Under the pieces are notes generated by a model that searched no databases, was not told the origin of the DNA, and saw nothing but the letters and a program-made list of their open reading frames with translations. From Phoronis australis (Eukaryota; Phoronida; Phoronidae): DNA of 64,000 nt. Location of the stretch: positions 195,077-259,076 of the forward strand of contig NMRA01000182.1 of NCBI GenBank assembly GCA_002633005.1, in the 5' to 3' direction. Positions within the stretch are counted from its first letter, which is position 1. Each line of letters starts with the position of its first letter. Of this stretch, positions 12,072-24,699 are shown one piece after another. The translations under genes and the position numbers were made by a program.

Positions 12072-13787
12072 ATGGATTACTATGACACTATGCATGCTGA
12101 AGATTTTGACGGAGAATTTCCTCCAGAAATGTATTACGATGACCCTGACTACTCGGATGTAGCTCACCTGTTACAGTCGGGCTGGTTGGGACCAGATCAT
12201 GTGGAGAGATTTTCTCTGGGGGAGGTATTCGAAAGATGTGTCTCACCAACTTTCTCTCAAGCAGCCATAATGGTGTTACCTTTAGTTACCTTGTCCATGC
12301 TATTTAAAGTAGTGTGTACTCTAGCAACAGAAATTGACAGACCTCAGAGAAGAAAGCTAAGAAAACCCAATAACACAAATTTAATGCCTGAGCAAAAAAG
12401 TGGCAGTGGGAAAAGTCAAAATGGAAATCACAGAAGGCTGCGTAAACAAAGTATGGATAGTAATGGAAATGGCTTTGATAATGGGAAGTTAGGTAAAGGA
12501 AGTAAACACAGCGAAACTCCAGATCAGCAGGACTCTGATTCCAGCAGTACATCGGCAGAGGAATCTCCATCAGCAAAGAAGGGCAACCTGGACTACTTCT
12601 CTGTGTTTACCATTCACTCAACTAGTGCTCTGTTTGGTCTGATGGCTGCACATTTATACTTCCAGTGGAACATTATTTACCTGGGACTAATGAGTGCCTT
12701 GCTGTACATAGCCCTTCTGGTGACCTTTAAACTTGCCAAGAATCACTGTGGTCCTTTGTTATGCATGTGCGTGGCTGTTTACATTCTTGTGTGCGAACTT
12801 CTGGTTGTCGATCGCGCTGTGTGGACTCAGATAAGAGGAGCTGCTATGATCATTGCTATGAAAGTCATATCTATTGGATTTGATCTGGACGTTGGCGTTA
12901 TCCCATTTCCAGAACTACACGAATTTGTAGGCTATACTTTTAACATTGGAACTGTCATATTTGGCCCATGGATAAGTTTTCAGGATTACATGTGTGTCGA
13001 ACTACAGCATAAATACAAAATGGGAGTGAAATGGTTGATAAAAATCGTCACAAGTCTAATGTGTTCAGCTGTCTGTCTTATCATATCCACATGCTTTGTA
13101 CACTGGTTAATATTAGATGGATCTTACAAGTGGATGCTTGCTTATCGTGACGCTCAGTCGTTTCGCTTCAGCCATTATTTCGTAAGTTACCTGTCAGAGG
13201 TCACGGCTGTCAGTGCTGGGTTGGGGGCCTTAGGCATCAACGGGGATATCACATGGGACTTGACTGTTGCTCGATCGTACAACATAGAATTTCCCCGCTC
13301 GCTCGTCGAAGTTGTGACAAATTGGAATCTTCCAATGCATTATTGGCTGAAGACGTACGTTTTTCGCGCAGCACGTCCTCTGGGTACATTTTCAGCCATC
13401 TTGCTGACATATGCAGCCAGTTCTCTGTTGCATGGATTGAACTTTCAGCTGGCAGCAGTTCTCTTTTCCCTTGGTTTTTACTCGTACGTGGAATACGTGC
13501 TCAGAAAGAAACTGGCCCGAATATTCAATGCGTGCATTGAAGCGCGCAAGTGCAAGGAGGATTGTGGCCATGAGTACAAGTGGCGCCACCCTGCAGTGAT
13601 GGTGGTGAACTTTTGTTTAGCCATACTGTCCGTGTTCCACCTGGCGTACCTTGGTTTGATGTTTGACAGCAGTGGTAGTGCGGAGACAGGCTACACAATG
13701 GAACATACCCTAAACAAGTGGGCTCAACTGGATTATGCCAGTCACTGGATCGCTGTTGGTTGTTTCATCTTTTACTTCTTAATCTAA
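12072..13787 (+). CDS. PORCN: Protein-serine O-palmitoleoyltransferase porcupine
   Basis: 571 residues in one uninterrupted frame. Porcupine is an ER multipass membrane-bound O-acyltransferase that attaches palmitoleate to a conserved serine of Wnt, required for Wnt secretion. Family hallmarks: RGAAMIIAMKVISIGFDLD, FGPWISF, NWNLPMHYWL with Asn419, and YAASSLLHG with the putative catalytic His454; the Asn-His spacing of 35 residues agrees with vertebrate PORCN. The C-terminus (ASHWIAVGCFIFYFLI) also matches. Many hydrophobic helices follow residue 175. Unusual features are an acidic N-terminal tail and a polar, Ser/Gly/Asn/Lys-rich insert (about residues 90-172) between the first and second hydrophobic segments, making it about 110 residues longer than human PORCN. 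The start is the ATG at 12072; the open frame before it (from 11964) begins only with GTG. No introns interrupt the coding region, unlike the many-exon vertebrate gene. Confidence 0.97.
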   Translation: MDYYDTMHAEDFDGEFPPEMYYDDPDYSDVAHLLQSGWLGPDHVERFSLGEVFERCVSPTFSQAAIMVLPLVTLSMLFKVVCTLATEIDRPQRRKLRKPNNTNLMPEQKSGSGKSQNGNHRRLRKQSMDSNGNGFDNGKLGKGSKHSETPDQQDSDSSSTSAEESPSAKKGNLDYFSVFTIHSTSALFGLMAAHLYFQWNIIYLGLMSALLYIALLVTFKLAKNHCGPLLCMCVAVYILVCELLVVDRAVWTQIRGAAMIIAMKVISIGFDLDVGVIPFPELHEFVGYTFNIGTVIFGPWISFQDYMCVELQHKYKMGVKWLIKIVTSLMCSAVCLIISTCFVHWLILDGSYKWMLAYRDAQSFRFSHYFVSYLSEVTAVSAGLGALGINGDITWDLTVARSYNIEFPRSLVEVVTNWNLPMHYWLKTYVFRAARPLGTFSAILLTYAASSLLHGLNFQLAAVLFSLGFYSYVEYVLRKKLARIFNACIEARKCKEDCGHEYKWRHPAVMVVNFCLAILSVFHLAYLGLMFDSSGSAETGYTMEHTLNKWAQLDYASHWIAVGCFIFYFLI

Positions 13788-14429
13788 CTCCACTCCAGAC
13801 TATCCTTTAGAGAATGCTGGATCCCCACTGCGTAAGTTCGTTAGAAAGTTAAAACAACTAACTGCTGTCCAACGATACATCCAGGATTCTATAATTTGGT
13901 GACTCTGGCATCTGAGTAGGTTCAGGCTAGAGACTCTGCACCTGTTTAGCACACAATATGACTGACAAGTAGAACTTTACTGTCAAATTTCTCAACAAAA
14001 TAGGATAGTTGAAGAAAATGTTGCTCCTTAACAGCATGTGTGTCACAATTTTGATTATTTCTACGTAACCATGTAGTCAACCTTTGGAAAAGGATAATGT
14101 GCTTTTCAGAATTTTTTTGTGCAGAATAACTGAAGATATGCCAGCATAGGTTGCCTGTAGACCTAAATTTGCTCTGTGGAGGAGAGACCCAGCTTTAAAG
14201 CATATAGAAAAAGCATGTTGCCCTGGCTTGGACATATTGATATAATTGGTGCTGTAAAGTGGTTGGATATTTTATCAGATTTTATGCCTTTGAGATTCTA
14301 ACAAGTCATGTATGTTGCAGTTTGTGCTTATATGAAGTAGTTGTAGTTTGTGATATTGGTAGTATTATTATATTAATTTGATAAATGTTATATTATTTCC
14401 TTGTGTTTTCTACTTGACAGTGTCCATGC

Positions 14430-14768
14430 ATTAAATTACTCCCACCGTTTGGTATGTCTTAGGTGCTCAATTAATCATTTGATTCCTCAATATGAAACGT
14501 TGCCCTGGAATAGCTCTGAGGAAAATTATGCCTTGACGCAACATGGATGATAGGTTGATAAATTTAATTTTCCTATTGTTTGCCTTCCAAATGCTATTAT
14601 TATTTTCAGAAAAGGTTTTCACCAAATCAAGTTGTAGAGGTATTGAAGTGATTTCATAACAATGTGTTGATATTTTAGTGTACACCTACTTGAGGCCTAC
14701 TTATACATTAACTATTACACCACACAGACTCAAGTTTATTTTCAGGTGAGTTTTAGTCTGAAAATAAA
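14430..14768 (+). terminator. PORCN candidate polyadenylation signals
   Basis: ATTAAA at 14430-14435 and AATAAA at 14763-14768 are the plausible poly(A) signals downstream of the stop, giving a 3' UTR of about 0.65-1.0 kb. Which one is used cannot be told from sequence. Confidence 0.4.
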
Positions 14769-17700
14769 TCTTTTGAAAGTTCTTATTTTTATCCTTTTTA
14801 GTATTAGAGTTATCTTACTACCATGTATTTTCGAAAGATAGAGCCCCACCAACATAAAGACATTGTGGGTTCCTTCGGAAACATGGACTGAAAGCCCCCA
14901 TGGGTGTCTTGGAGATTGCTTTACATTTCTGGCAAAGGCAAATTAATGGAAAATGTAGCAAATAACATAATTTTTGTCCTTTGAAGAACAGTTATGATAT
15001 TACAATTTTACCGATAATCCAGTTGTCAACGGAGATGTGGCTGGACTACTCTTGTAACAATCAAACCGATAAAGTGAAATCTGACTGGTAGTTTTAGCCA
15101 ATGAACGGTATTTCTTCGAACGGATAACTAGCAGGACAAACTATCCACTAGAGGTATTCAGTAGTCACTTGGTATGAGACCAACGAAGAAGATACCCTGG
15201 CGATGATGAAGTTTCACCGGACGAGCTCAAACACAGAAGTTGGCGTAAAAAGTACCAGAATGTCTTACAGTACTTACTATTCGTGCGCCCATTAATTACC
15301 ACGTGGTGACAATTCTGTTTTTGTTTCACTCTTCTGACAGATAGACTACCAAGTTCATTGGTCGTTCCTGATAAAATTGAAAGTGTTTATATAGGGTTGA
15401 GAGCAAGACTGACGCTGATGTTGGGACAAATCCAGCAGCGATAGCGTCCCCAAGTTGCTATGTGTATTTAGAATATCTGAGCGTGCACCTCAATAATATG
15501 TGTCAAGTTCCTTCCAGATCTTCATGAATCTTTGGCAGATATAATTCGGTGGTGCTCTGCGGCTTGCGAAAAGTTTAGTTTTGTTCGTGTCTGCCTCAGT
15601 TTCCACCAAGGTTTTTTTTGATGGATTTTTATGACATTTGGCAAATATCACATTGCGTGGATCACAGGTAATGTCGATGTTGGGACAATTACGAGTACTA
15701 AGATGGCCCTTAGTGGCTGTTTTGCATTTTGTCTTAGTGTCAACCAAGTTCCGAAGTTTGGCATTCCATGTTCCTATCATGCCAAGAATTGAACGATGTC
15801 CCTTGGCTTACTTCAAAATTCAACTGCTGCCTGGTGGTTTGGTAATGTTGCACACACAGCAGAATTAGTGAGGCACGTATGGCAAGCCAACATAAACGTT
15901 GTAGGTGGTCACATTTCTTGTCCGATTCAAAAACTTTATCACGTGTACAATCACGAACTATTCAATTATTCTATTCAAAAACTTTCAAACGAAAGTTTAA
16001 AAAGAACTATTGTCGCCCTTAGTGTGTTTACGATGGGTCTGATTATCTAGAGAACATGACATCAACAGCCACAGACGATGTAATTATTACAACAGCAGCC
16101 GCCGGCACACTCCGAGGTATGCCAACAGGTCGAGTTGCATCGACCGTAAACAATGGATTCTAAGTTTCATGTATTGAGGGGAGCACAGAAACATTTTTTG
16201 AAAGCATGTGACTTCTTGTTGGATGGATCACAACTTTGGCGCACCCTAGTGATAAATTGCCATTGCGTTTGTCTTGATATCCTCTAAGATGGTGGTTGAA
16301 TTTCCATGAAACTTGGCACAACTGATGTTGATTTTTGACCGACTGCATCTGACTGCCGTTCGTATATTGGAAAATATGAGCACCCTTAAATCTTTACCGT
16401 TTGCGCACGGTGGACGCCATACAAGCGGCTCAAGAGTTGCTGAAGTGCTCAGTAGTCTTACACACAGGACTGGCCTACTCTGTTTGTTTCTAACATTCAC
16501 TAAATTGTAAGTTTGATAAATCATTAAATATTTTGTGTCTAGTTTGTAGGCCTGTATCAATTAAGTATCTTCACAGGATGGTTGAGTTAACAATTATTTG
16601 ACTAAGCCATCATCCCACTCCTACATTGATATGTGTAATAAAAAAGCAACAGCTTCACTTTTAAATGCTCCACGGAGTTTATTTTTTCAAACTTTGTCAG
16701 CACAGCCGTGTAACGCGTCGAGAACGTTGACATCTTACTCACACTCTGATCGAATTTCGATCGAAGCCGCGTTTTCAATTACGGGACAACCCGAGACTCA
16801 GTGCTAGAAGGTCAATCTTTTCTGAGCTTCCAGGTAACGGCATTGTTCAGTAGTCTGTTTTTCCAAAATTTTCAAACTACGTGCATCTAATGTTCTGGCA
16901 ACATATTGTTAACGTTGTTACGTGTTGACTGTGTCAGCGTAGACTTTGCACTTGAAACACGGGATTTCTGAGAAAATCAAGGCTTTTAAAAAATCAAAAC
17001 GTGGAATGGTTCAGGAAACAGTACACTGGTACTTTCATGCTGTTATGATAAAACTGGGTACTCCACTGAAAAAGGACTGTAACGAACGTTCAGGTGGTGG
17101 TTGTAGTCACGTGACTATCGATTAGTGACCCACAATTGAAAAGTGGAGGGCTGGTCTCCATGAAAAAGTGAAGCAGTTCAAAATCGAGAAAGTGTTCGTG
17201 CTGAGAGTGGGTCAACATTGAACAGCATTACAAGTGACAATATATATTCATTCACGCATGAATTATTTTGTACCGTCCTTTGAAAATGAGTATTCTTGGT
17301 CTTTGACGTAAACTCTAATTTTAATATCGTTACAAACAGCAGACAATGTTTTATTGATTCTGATTTTTGCATGGTCACATAACCCCTTAGTGAATTCTTG
17401 TCTCTTAAATATTCATGAAGAGCTTGTCTTTAGAAACTAGTTGTGCAAATGAACTTTTTATAGTTAAATACGTTTTTCCTGAAGCGTGTCCACCTGGATT
17501 CGTTTGTCCTTGATCTTTATGCGGCTTCTGTTCAGGAAGAGATTTACATAAAACTCGCAAAAGCTCAAGAGACTAGAGATAGTCACCCGCATTTTGAAGA
17601 TCAGTTAATGGTCATCAAACTCCGGAAAAAATACCTACAGTGCAGTTAGGAAGTTCTGCACCCATTTATTTCCTTCTTATGACGTGGTTCTAAATGGACA

Positions 17701-18190
17701 CGTGGATCGTCCTTGTTTTTTTAATTTTTTTCGAGACATTCCCAAGAAAAATCGCACGCGGGATAATCCGTCCACGGAACAACACACAGTTTCATGGCAA
17801 TTCTAGTTGAACGGTCTTCTCTGTACTGGCAACCTTTGCTTGTGTCGCTTCTTCGCTTCGAAATACATATAGAATACTGAGCTCAAAGTACCGACAGTGA
17901 TTCACAAAATCCGGGACCCATGTAAGTGACTACTGGCCACCGCCTTACAATGAAATGTTCCTTTTGACGAAACAAACTGATTTCCGTTCGAGCAAAAAAA
18001 TTCTCGTTACGCAAGGCACGTCTCAAATTGCTTCTTTCTCAAGTTAGAGACGATTTATAGATTTAAAAGAACTGATTGTTTATTAGGCCTACTGCTCAGT
18101 TGACCTGAAAATTTGGGGGCTTCCTGTGAATAATAAAATAATTTGATAGCATTTGGAGAGTGCAAAATTCATTTCACAAGCTGATATGGA
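14769..18190. other. Intergenic, no supported gene
   Basis: No conserved protein segment or chained exons found on either strand. The longest ATG frame (15780-15490, minus, 96 residues) has no recognisable domain. Confidence 0.5.
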
Positions 18191-18191
18191 T

Positions 18192-18547
18192 CTATCTTGC
18201 ATGCATACATCAGCACATATACATACATGCATGCATACATACACACATGCATACATACATACATGCATTCATGCATGCATCCATACACACATACATACAT
18301 ACATACATACATACATACATACACACATGCATACATACATACATACATACATACATACACACATGCATACATACATACATGCATTCATGCATGCATACAT
18401 ACACACATACATACATACATACATGCATACATGCATGCATACATACACACATACATACATACATGCATACACACATACATGCATGCATGCAAACATTCTC
18501 ACACACACACACACACACGCACGCACACACACAAACACACACACAAA
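18192..18547. repeat. ACAT/ATGC tetranucleotide microsatellite ending in (CA)n
   Basis: About 300 bp of CATA units with interspersed GCAT (making self-complementary ATGCATGCAT stretches), followed by about 45 bp of CA/CG dinucleotide repeat. All six frames through it are open only because the 4-bp unit lacks stops; none is a gene. Confidence 0.97.
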
Positions 18548-18549
18548 CA

Positions 18550-21500
18550 TGGTACTGGTCTAGGTAATGTTTTTATTTGTTGCGTGCACGCTTCACAAGG
18601 TGTCGCCTTTCAAAAAATCGCAGGTGTTCTTGCACTGGATTGCTGATTGATGCACGGGCTAAAGAATGTGAATGGGTGTCTTACAAATATACAGTTTTAA
18701 TAAAACTATGGCATAGTTGTTTTTGTCCAGCAGATTGCACAAGAAATCGTTAACAGCAATACTTATGGAAAAGCAACTTCTACATACTACATGTGCGCTG
18801 GACATTTGTGATATGAATTATGAATTAATTGTTTTGATTTCTGTCCGGTGGTCACTGTTAGACTATTGTTATTTCATAACGCTCGTGACGATCATGTAAG
18901 TAAATACAGCTGTCATCAGCTTCCTAAGGAGTGGTCGAATTCTTTCACGAGTAAAAAAATAGCTTCCTATGTATGCCCATTGAATCCAAGTGTAAAAATT
19001 ATATTTTCCGACACGAAATTATTTCGTCTCTGTGCTTCACAAAGGTAAATGAGTTTAGTCCAATGACGTCTTAAGTCATCTACGACATTCCTCCGCAGCG
19101 CCCTCATGTGACCAGCGTGGCTGAACCTGGGTATTTAATTAATAATGATGTGTTGGTACATAAAATATTTTTTCCGTGTTTTACTGTTTGTATTTGTTTC
19201 TAGAGCGACTTATGAGCAATTTGTGTCTTTTACCACACATTATACGTGTCATGAATTATGCACTAGCTTTCTTTGCGAGAGGTTTGACGAGGGAATTTTT
19301 AAATATGTTATTTTAAAATATTATATTTTCACATTCAAACTTAAGACACGGTATTTTGAGGGCATTTCATCAAACAATGTTTCCAGAACAACATCGCGAA
19401 TGTATCAGATTGTGTATGCATTACTATTTAACGCAGTTTAAACCAGAGTCGAATAACTTAAGAGGGAGCAAACGGGCCGTTGGTCCCGCTTTCAAAAACT
19501 AATGCAAAATGGACATCAAGAGTTTCTCCTTTCCTGCAAGCATGTTCAGGACCGGATGTTTCTGAATAGTGTAGACTGTAAGACAGTTGGGAGCCTGAGA
19601 AGGATGTAAGATCAGAAGGAAGGAGAGCTCTCTAGACCTACATGTACAGTACAACGGATCGAGACATAACGATTTTAGGTGTGAAAAAGTTATGTCACAC
19701 TAGGAAAATAGAATTTATAGCTCACATTATGCCAATCAGTACAATTCGGCACGCCAATGTTCACGTTCTCTAATTTGTAGAAATGTACAGACCGGTATGA
19801 CGCGAGCCTTGACGCAGGCCCTCGCGCAATCATTTAACCACCTAACGGCTTAGTTCTATACCCCTATGGCAACCGGGAGGCTGAAAGGATGGCACTAGGA
19901 GAAATTTGGGACTACTAGATTCGACCTGGGGCGATAGTGTTTGCAAAAAGTTAAATTATCTGTGGTCTTCCAGTGATCTATACCTTACTGCACGGCCCTG
20001 AAATTAATTAAAGCAACTGGCCATAGGTGGATAAATAGTGTTCAAGTGAACTGGGTCTTTGATGCACCAGAGACCGGTCGTCTTTGCTTATAACGTTAGG
20101 TGTCGCTATCTGTTCTATCGTGTGAACAGCTTCAGCAAGGACGTTGAGGATGATTGCCAAAAAAGCGTTATTTTGTTCAGGTGTAAAAAGAAATGCTGAT
20201 ATTTTTGAAGTGAGTGGGCATTTATCTTTCCCTTGTTGCTGTTTATCAAATATTTATGTAGTTAGCAGCTTCGAGCGGTAAACCGCGTCAGGAAAAAAGA
20301 TCGGATTTGTGTATATTTCTTTCCCAGTTAGTTGTGTGTAACTTAAGTGAATTTCTGATTTCATACATTTGGTGAAAATTAAATAATTACAGTTCGTAAA
20401 ACTCTGTTTCATCTTCTGACAATTTCAAGCATATAAATTCTCATTGGAAATATTTTTCCCGTTTCGATGACAAAGTTATTAGCCTATAGTCTGTAAACAA
20501 GACATTGGCGATTGGCGTAAAAAGTTTGAAACAGACAGAACTGACTGGCAATCTGTGGTCAGTTGCAAGAAACAACCTCAATAGGTACTCCGCTATGTTT
20601 CTTAAATTTTCTGCCCATCTGTGAACTTCGTGCAAACGCTGATTATCATTTCTTTTGCTATTTGTCTACCATTATGCCAAGTGTTAGCTTATACCGATAA
20701 TGAACCATTCGTTGAATTTTTGATATTATTGAAAATAAATAAGGACTTTTCTATACAATGGACCTAATTTCAATAAATAAGGGACATTTCTGTGCCATGC
20801 CCCTGACATATTTTGAGTCCCTGTTGCGACTGCTTCATAGCAAACGGCCACTGATGCCTCAGTGAGCAGTGCCGCACCAGGCGTGTTCAGGCGGCAAAAC
20901 CGGGCACACTGTACACCCAATTATGACTAATAGGGACCCTTCAGACGGGGCACTTTATCGATGCATCTACAGTTAATTTGAGCACCTAAAATGTAAAGAG
21001 ACTGTCATCTACCATTGTCGCATTTTTTTTTACATGATTTCAAGACTTAAAGCAAGTGTATACACAAATATTGTTTTTAAACAATATTTAAAAATATTTC
21101 TTGTACTACGTCCAGTCACTCAGTAGCAGAAAAGGTTGGTTAGCTAAATTCTTGAGCTTAAAAATCTACGTACAAATCGAACTTGGGAACTTCAGAGGCA
21201 CAATGATAAACCATAGAAACAAAACTGCAAACTTTTCTTAATTTACAATACGATTTTAGTTGCGCGTCCATTATTAAATCAAATATATCACAGTAAAGAA
21301 ATGAAAAATCTGGATGTTTTAAATATACGCTTGTAAATATTGGCCGGCGATGTTTCCTTATAGTGTCAAGTATGTACCTGTATCGCCTGCGATTGGCAAG
21401 TCCATCTATAGCATGAGAGTTTCTTTGTACGAGCGTTTGTTCAATATCAACGAATGGAATTTCGTGATTCCAGACACGCGCTTCTAACTCTACACAAGGA

Positions 21501-23280
21501 ACGATCATGCGGGCTATACCCGGTGACCACCGGCCAGTCCCGGGGCTTCGACATTGCAGCTGGCCTTCAGACCAGCGCGGCCATGGAATCTGGTTCCCGG
21601 GACTAGAGTTCGGTCATCATGTATGGAGTAGTATCGGTGCGTGTTTTGAGTTTAGAGGTGCGGATCCTCGGGATTTGTACCACGGTTTAAAGTCTGCTGA
21701 TCCGAATTGGAGTTTAGAGGTACTGGAATTAAGATGCACGATCATGGAATTTGTTTTCCAGCACAACTTGAATATGGTTTAGAAATATTCGCAAACGGAA
21801 TACATTCCTGGTGCATCTACAGATAATTTAAGCACCGAAAAATGTTGTAGGGTTGCTTATGTTTAAAGGTAATCTCGTTGTGCTATTGCTACACTCACCA
21901 GAGGTCTCTGCAAACAAATATTTCCACCATCAAATTCCGACACACTGTTCATTGAGACCTAAACAGAGAAGTAGCGGGATTGTGGTTTGAGAAAGCACTA
22001 GCATGGGTTGCACATCTTTTACCGAAAAAGTGTCTTTGGTTACGATGATAAAAACTGACGGACATTGTTTTCTTTCCGATTAACGATGTAGTCAAAAGAC
22101 TATAAAACCCTTTACGGGCTCCATGGGCTGCCATAGCTACAAACTGTTTTCTTTCTTTGTATATGACATAATATATAGTCCACTCTGATTTATACTCACG
22201 CAATTAGTTTGAGAATCACTAGACACAAGCGTTCCGAGCAAAGTCTCAGATGTGTTGAAACTTGCAGATCGATAAGAAACAAAACGTTTCTGATTCGCTC
22301 ATAATTATATGATTACTTTTTCCAAAAGATCGCCCACTAGCTTCCGAAAAACCGTCTTTCGGAAATCTCCTAAGTAGTGCGACTTCGTTGAGAAGAACAA
22401 ATATTCAGTTGTTTAAGCCATAGCATTAATAGGGTCTACTTAACGAATATTCATAACGTAACAGTAAATGAATTTATCGATATCGTTACCACGAACTGCA
22501 GGGTTGCATAACGATCATAACGCATTAGGGTAAATAACCTCTCTGTGTTTAAGAAAAAAAATCGATGCTCAGAACTGCACGTGTACAGTGTTATTGAAAA
22601 GTTTTGTGCGATTTCCGATAGACGATCACATTGCACCGTTGGATATCTAAATAGCCAGCTGAACATCTCTAAGAATGAAAACAAAAAAAAGAAAAAGAAG
22701 ACCCACGATTCGCATACGCGGCAATCTGTAACATGACGTATTATTAGACGGTGTGCTCATATGAACTTAAACAAACCATTTAATTGACATTCTATCGCTT
22801 TAAAGGATATCGCAATCTATAGGTTCACAATGCTCACTTCAAATAGCTCAAACATTGACCGACAGCGTAAACAGTATAGTCAGTAAAACAAACTCTTCAC
22901 GCGCCGGCGCACCAAATATAGATTATGGAGTGTTTAATAAGGAAACCGTCGAAATTTTAATCTGTTAATAGCTAGCTACCGGTCGAACTCTTCTGTCTGA
23001 TTATATGAGCAGGATATCGGAGATTTCGTGTTAATGTTTATCAAGAATTCTAGGTTGAATGTCATGATAGTGGAGGTTGGAAGTGATAAAGAAAAATGAA
23101 TTCAAGTTACGAGCACGAGGCGCTGTCTACGAAAATTCGTTATACATTAGGAGAGATAGAATGGAATTATAAAGAAGAAATGTTATGGCGCTAGAGAACC
23201 AGTAGACGAACTTCCGGGTCAATGACGGCCCCTAGGAGCACAAGTATATTAAAGATTAGGTAATTGGGATCAATTTTGTT
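18550..23280. other. Intergenic, no supported gene
   Basis: AT-rich sequence with only short frames. It contains a locally GC-richer patch at about 21500-21740, part of which recurs near the right end of the window. A 116-codon minus-strand ATG frame (21508-21158) is unrecognised. Confidence 0.45.
21663..21728 (+). repeat. Dispersed repeat, copy A
   Basis: Shares ATTTGTACCAC, then GTCTGCTG and TGGAGTTTAG in the same order and spacing with 63590-63655. The surrounding 150 bp is GC-rich compared with its neighbours. Type of element unknown. Confidence 0.5.
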
Positions 23281-23300
23281 GAGAAAACAGAAAGTGCAAG

Positions 23301-24008
23301 ATGGCATATAAATTAAAGGCGATGGACAAAGAAATTGAGGCATTGGCCGATGACGATCCGATGTTTGAAGAATTTAAAGATTACAAGCTGAGTTGCGGTA
23401 AAAAGATAAGTCCAGCTCACGTAATGCGAGAATGGGAGGAAAGAAAGATGAATAAGTTTATTGACGAAAAAATGGAGACCTTATATGAGATATTAGGCTC
23501 TATCCCTCGCTTCTTGCGAGATGAAAATAAACCGCACCTGTATTCGCGGGAGGACGGTCCTAAATCTGATGCTGGATCTAAGAAACACGTCAGTAGTGAT
23601 TCGCCGAAAATTGTGCGCTCCACCAAGCCAAAGGTTCATTTTAATGACGCTATCAAAACCGAATTGCCCAGAAGCGGGTCATCACTTGGAATAACAACAG
23701 AATTATCAAATGTCAGAACTCCACCGAAAGGAATCTCATATTCGTCTGCTCTCAAGATGGCCGACAAGGCTTCGATAAATACTAGTGCTGCAGAACCTTT
23801 AGACGAGACAATAAAGACCTATGAAACAAATATACACCATTCAGCAGTGAGTGAACAGGACATAAATCTGCCAACTACCAAAATCAAGAGCTCTGAGAAT
23901 GACAAATCTTTGTCCGGCAGCGTTAGTAGGCAGAACAAAGATTCGTCTGTCAGAAGCATGACACCGGAAAACGCAAGAACTGATAGGCGGAGTGGAATGG
24001 TGAGGTAG
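23301..24008 (+). CDS. Unrecognised single-exon protein, 235 residues
   Basis: The ATG at 23301 is in a good context (AAGATGG), followed by 235 codons and TAG; AATAAA at 24126 would end the transcript. I do not recognise the family. The first 80 residues are charged and probably helical (MAYKLKAMDKEIEALADDD, then EWEERKMNKFIDEKMETLYE); the rest is polar, Ser/Lys/Thr-rich and likely disordered. Residues 111-114 (KVHF) fit the RVxF docking motif for protein phosphatase 1, which is inference only. No signal peptide or membrane segment. It has no near neighbours: PORCN ends 9.5 kb upstream. It could also be one exon of a larger gene or a captured element; the poly(A) signal and complete frame favour a small intronless gene. 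Confidence 0.5.
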   Translation: MAYKLKAMDKEIEALADDDPMFEEFKDYKLSCGKKISPAHVMREWEERKMNKFIDEKMETLYEILGSIPRFLRDENKPHLYSREDGPKSDAGSKKHVSSDSPKIVRSTKPKVHFNDAIKTELPRSGSSLGITTELSNVRTPPKGISYSSALKMADKASINTSAAEPLDETIKTYETNIHHSAVSEQDINLPTTKIKSSENDKSLSGSVSRQNKDSSVRSMTPENARTDRRSGMVR

Positions 24009-24125
24009 TAACGAGAAATTAAGGATATTTTTTCCGTTTCGTTTCAGCGAAGCACTTCACAAAAAAGAAACCCACACCAATCTAATCAAAATTGATGTTC
24101 CTTCAACACGAATATTATTTTAAGA

Positions 24126-24131
24126 AATAAA
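24126..24131 (+). terminator. Candidate poly(A) signal (AATAAA) of the 235-residue gene
   Basis: AATAAA 118 bp after the stop codon, in the right strand and spacing for a short 3' UTR. Confidence 0.4.
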
Positions 24132-24699
24132 CATAGGTTAATCACGGAGGTGTTTTTATATCTTTAAGTCATTTTAATTTCTGGTGCGCACCAACAAATG
24201 ACAGCTGCAGTTGAATGAAACTTAACTGATGGAAGAGATGAATAAATATAGGGTTGTATTTTATGATTTTTTTACAGTTTAGTAGTATTTTTAGACTCTT
24301 GAAGCTCATTTTATGTTCTAATCGGTGAATGTAAAGGTTGGAGTGTCTTACAAATGCGCTTGGGTTCATCGCTACTGTCATTTCGATAATTACCTGACTT
24401 TTCATTCTCATCATAATGAGGTAAATCTTTTGATACGTGAACATTGCATTGACAATGTTCATCATCGATCACTTTATTGTAATTGTTTCAACATAGGCAA
24501 TCTTTTCAGAACCGTAGCGAAAGTGTTAGTTTATGTTTCGCGAAATGAAATACATCGCCATCGAATCTTCAGTGGTTATCGGGACTTATATGACACATAA
24601 TTTTGAGACAAGCCTTCTGTTATTGAGAAAACATAGCATGAAATTGATACAAAATTTCTATAAGTACACAGCTGAGTATGTTTTCTATTTTGACATCAA

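Noticed and set aside
15490-15780. 96-codon minus-strand ATG frame with several cysteines and histidines
   Set aside because: The Cys/His spacing fits no zinc-finger or transposase pattern I recognise, and no neighbouring exons extend it.
18153-18646. Several long overlapping open frames on both strands (up to 149 codons)
   Set aside because: They are translations of the ACAT/CA microsatellite, which lacks stop codons; the proteins are simple His/Thr/Tyr or Cys/Met/Val repeats.
21158-21508. 116-codon minus-strand ATG frame
   Set aside because: No recognisable domain, no poly(A) signal or partner exons; cannot be separated from chance in a 64-kb window.
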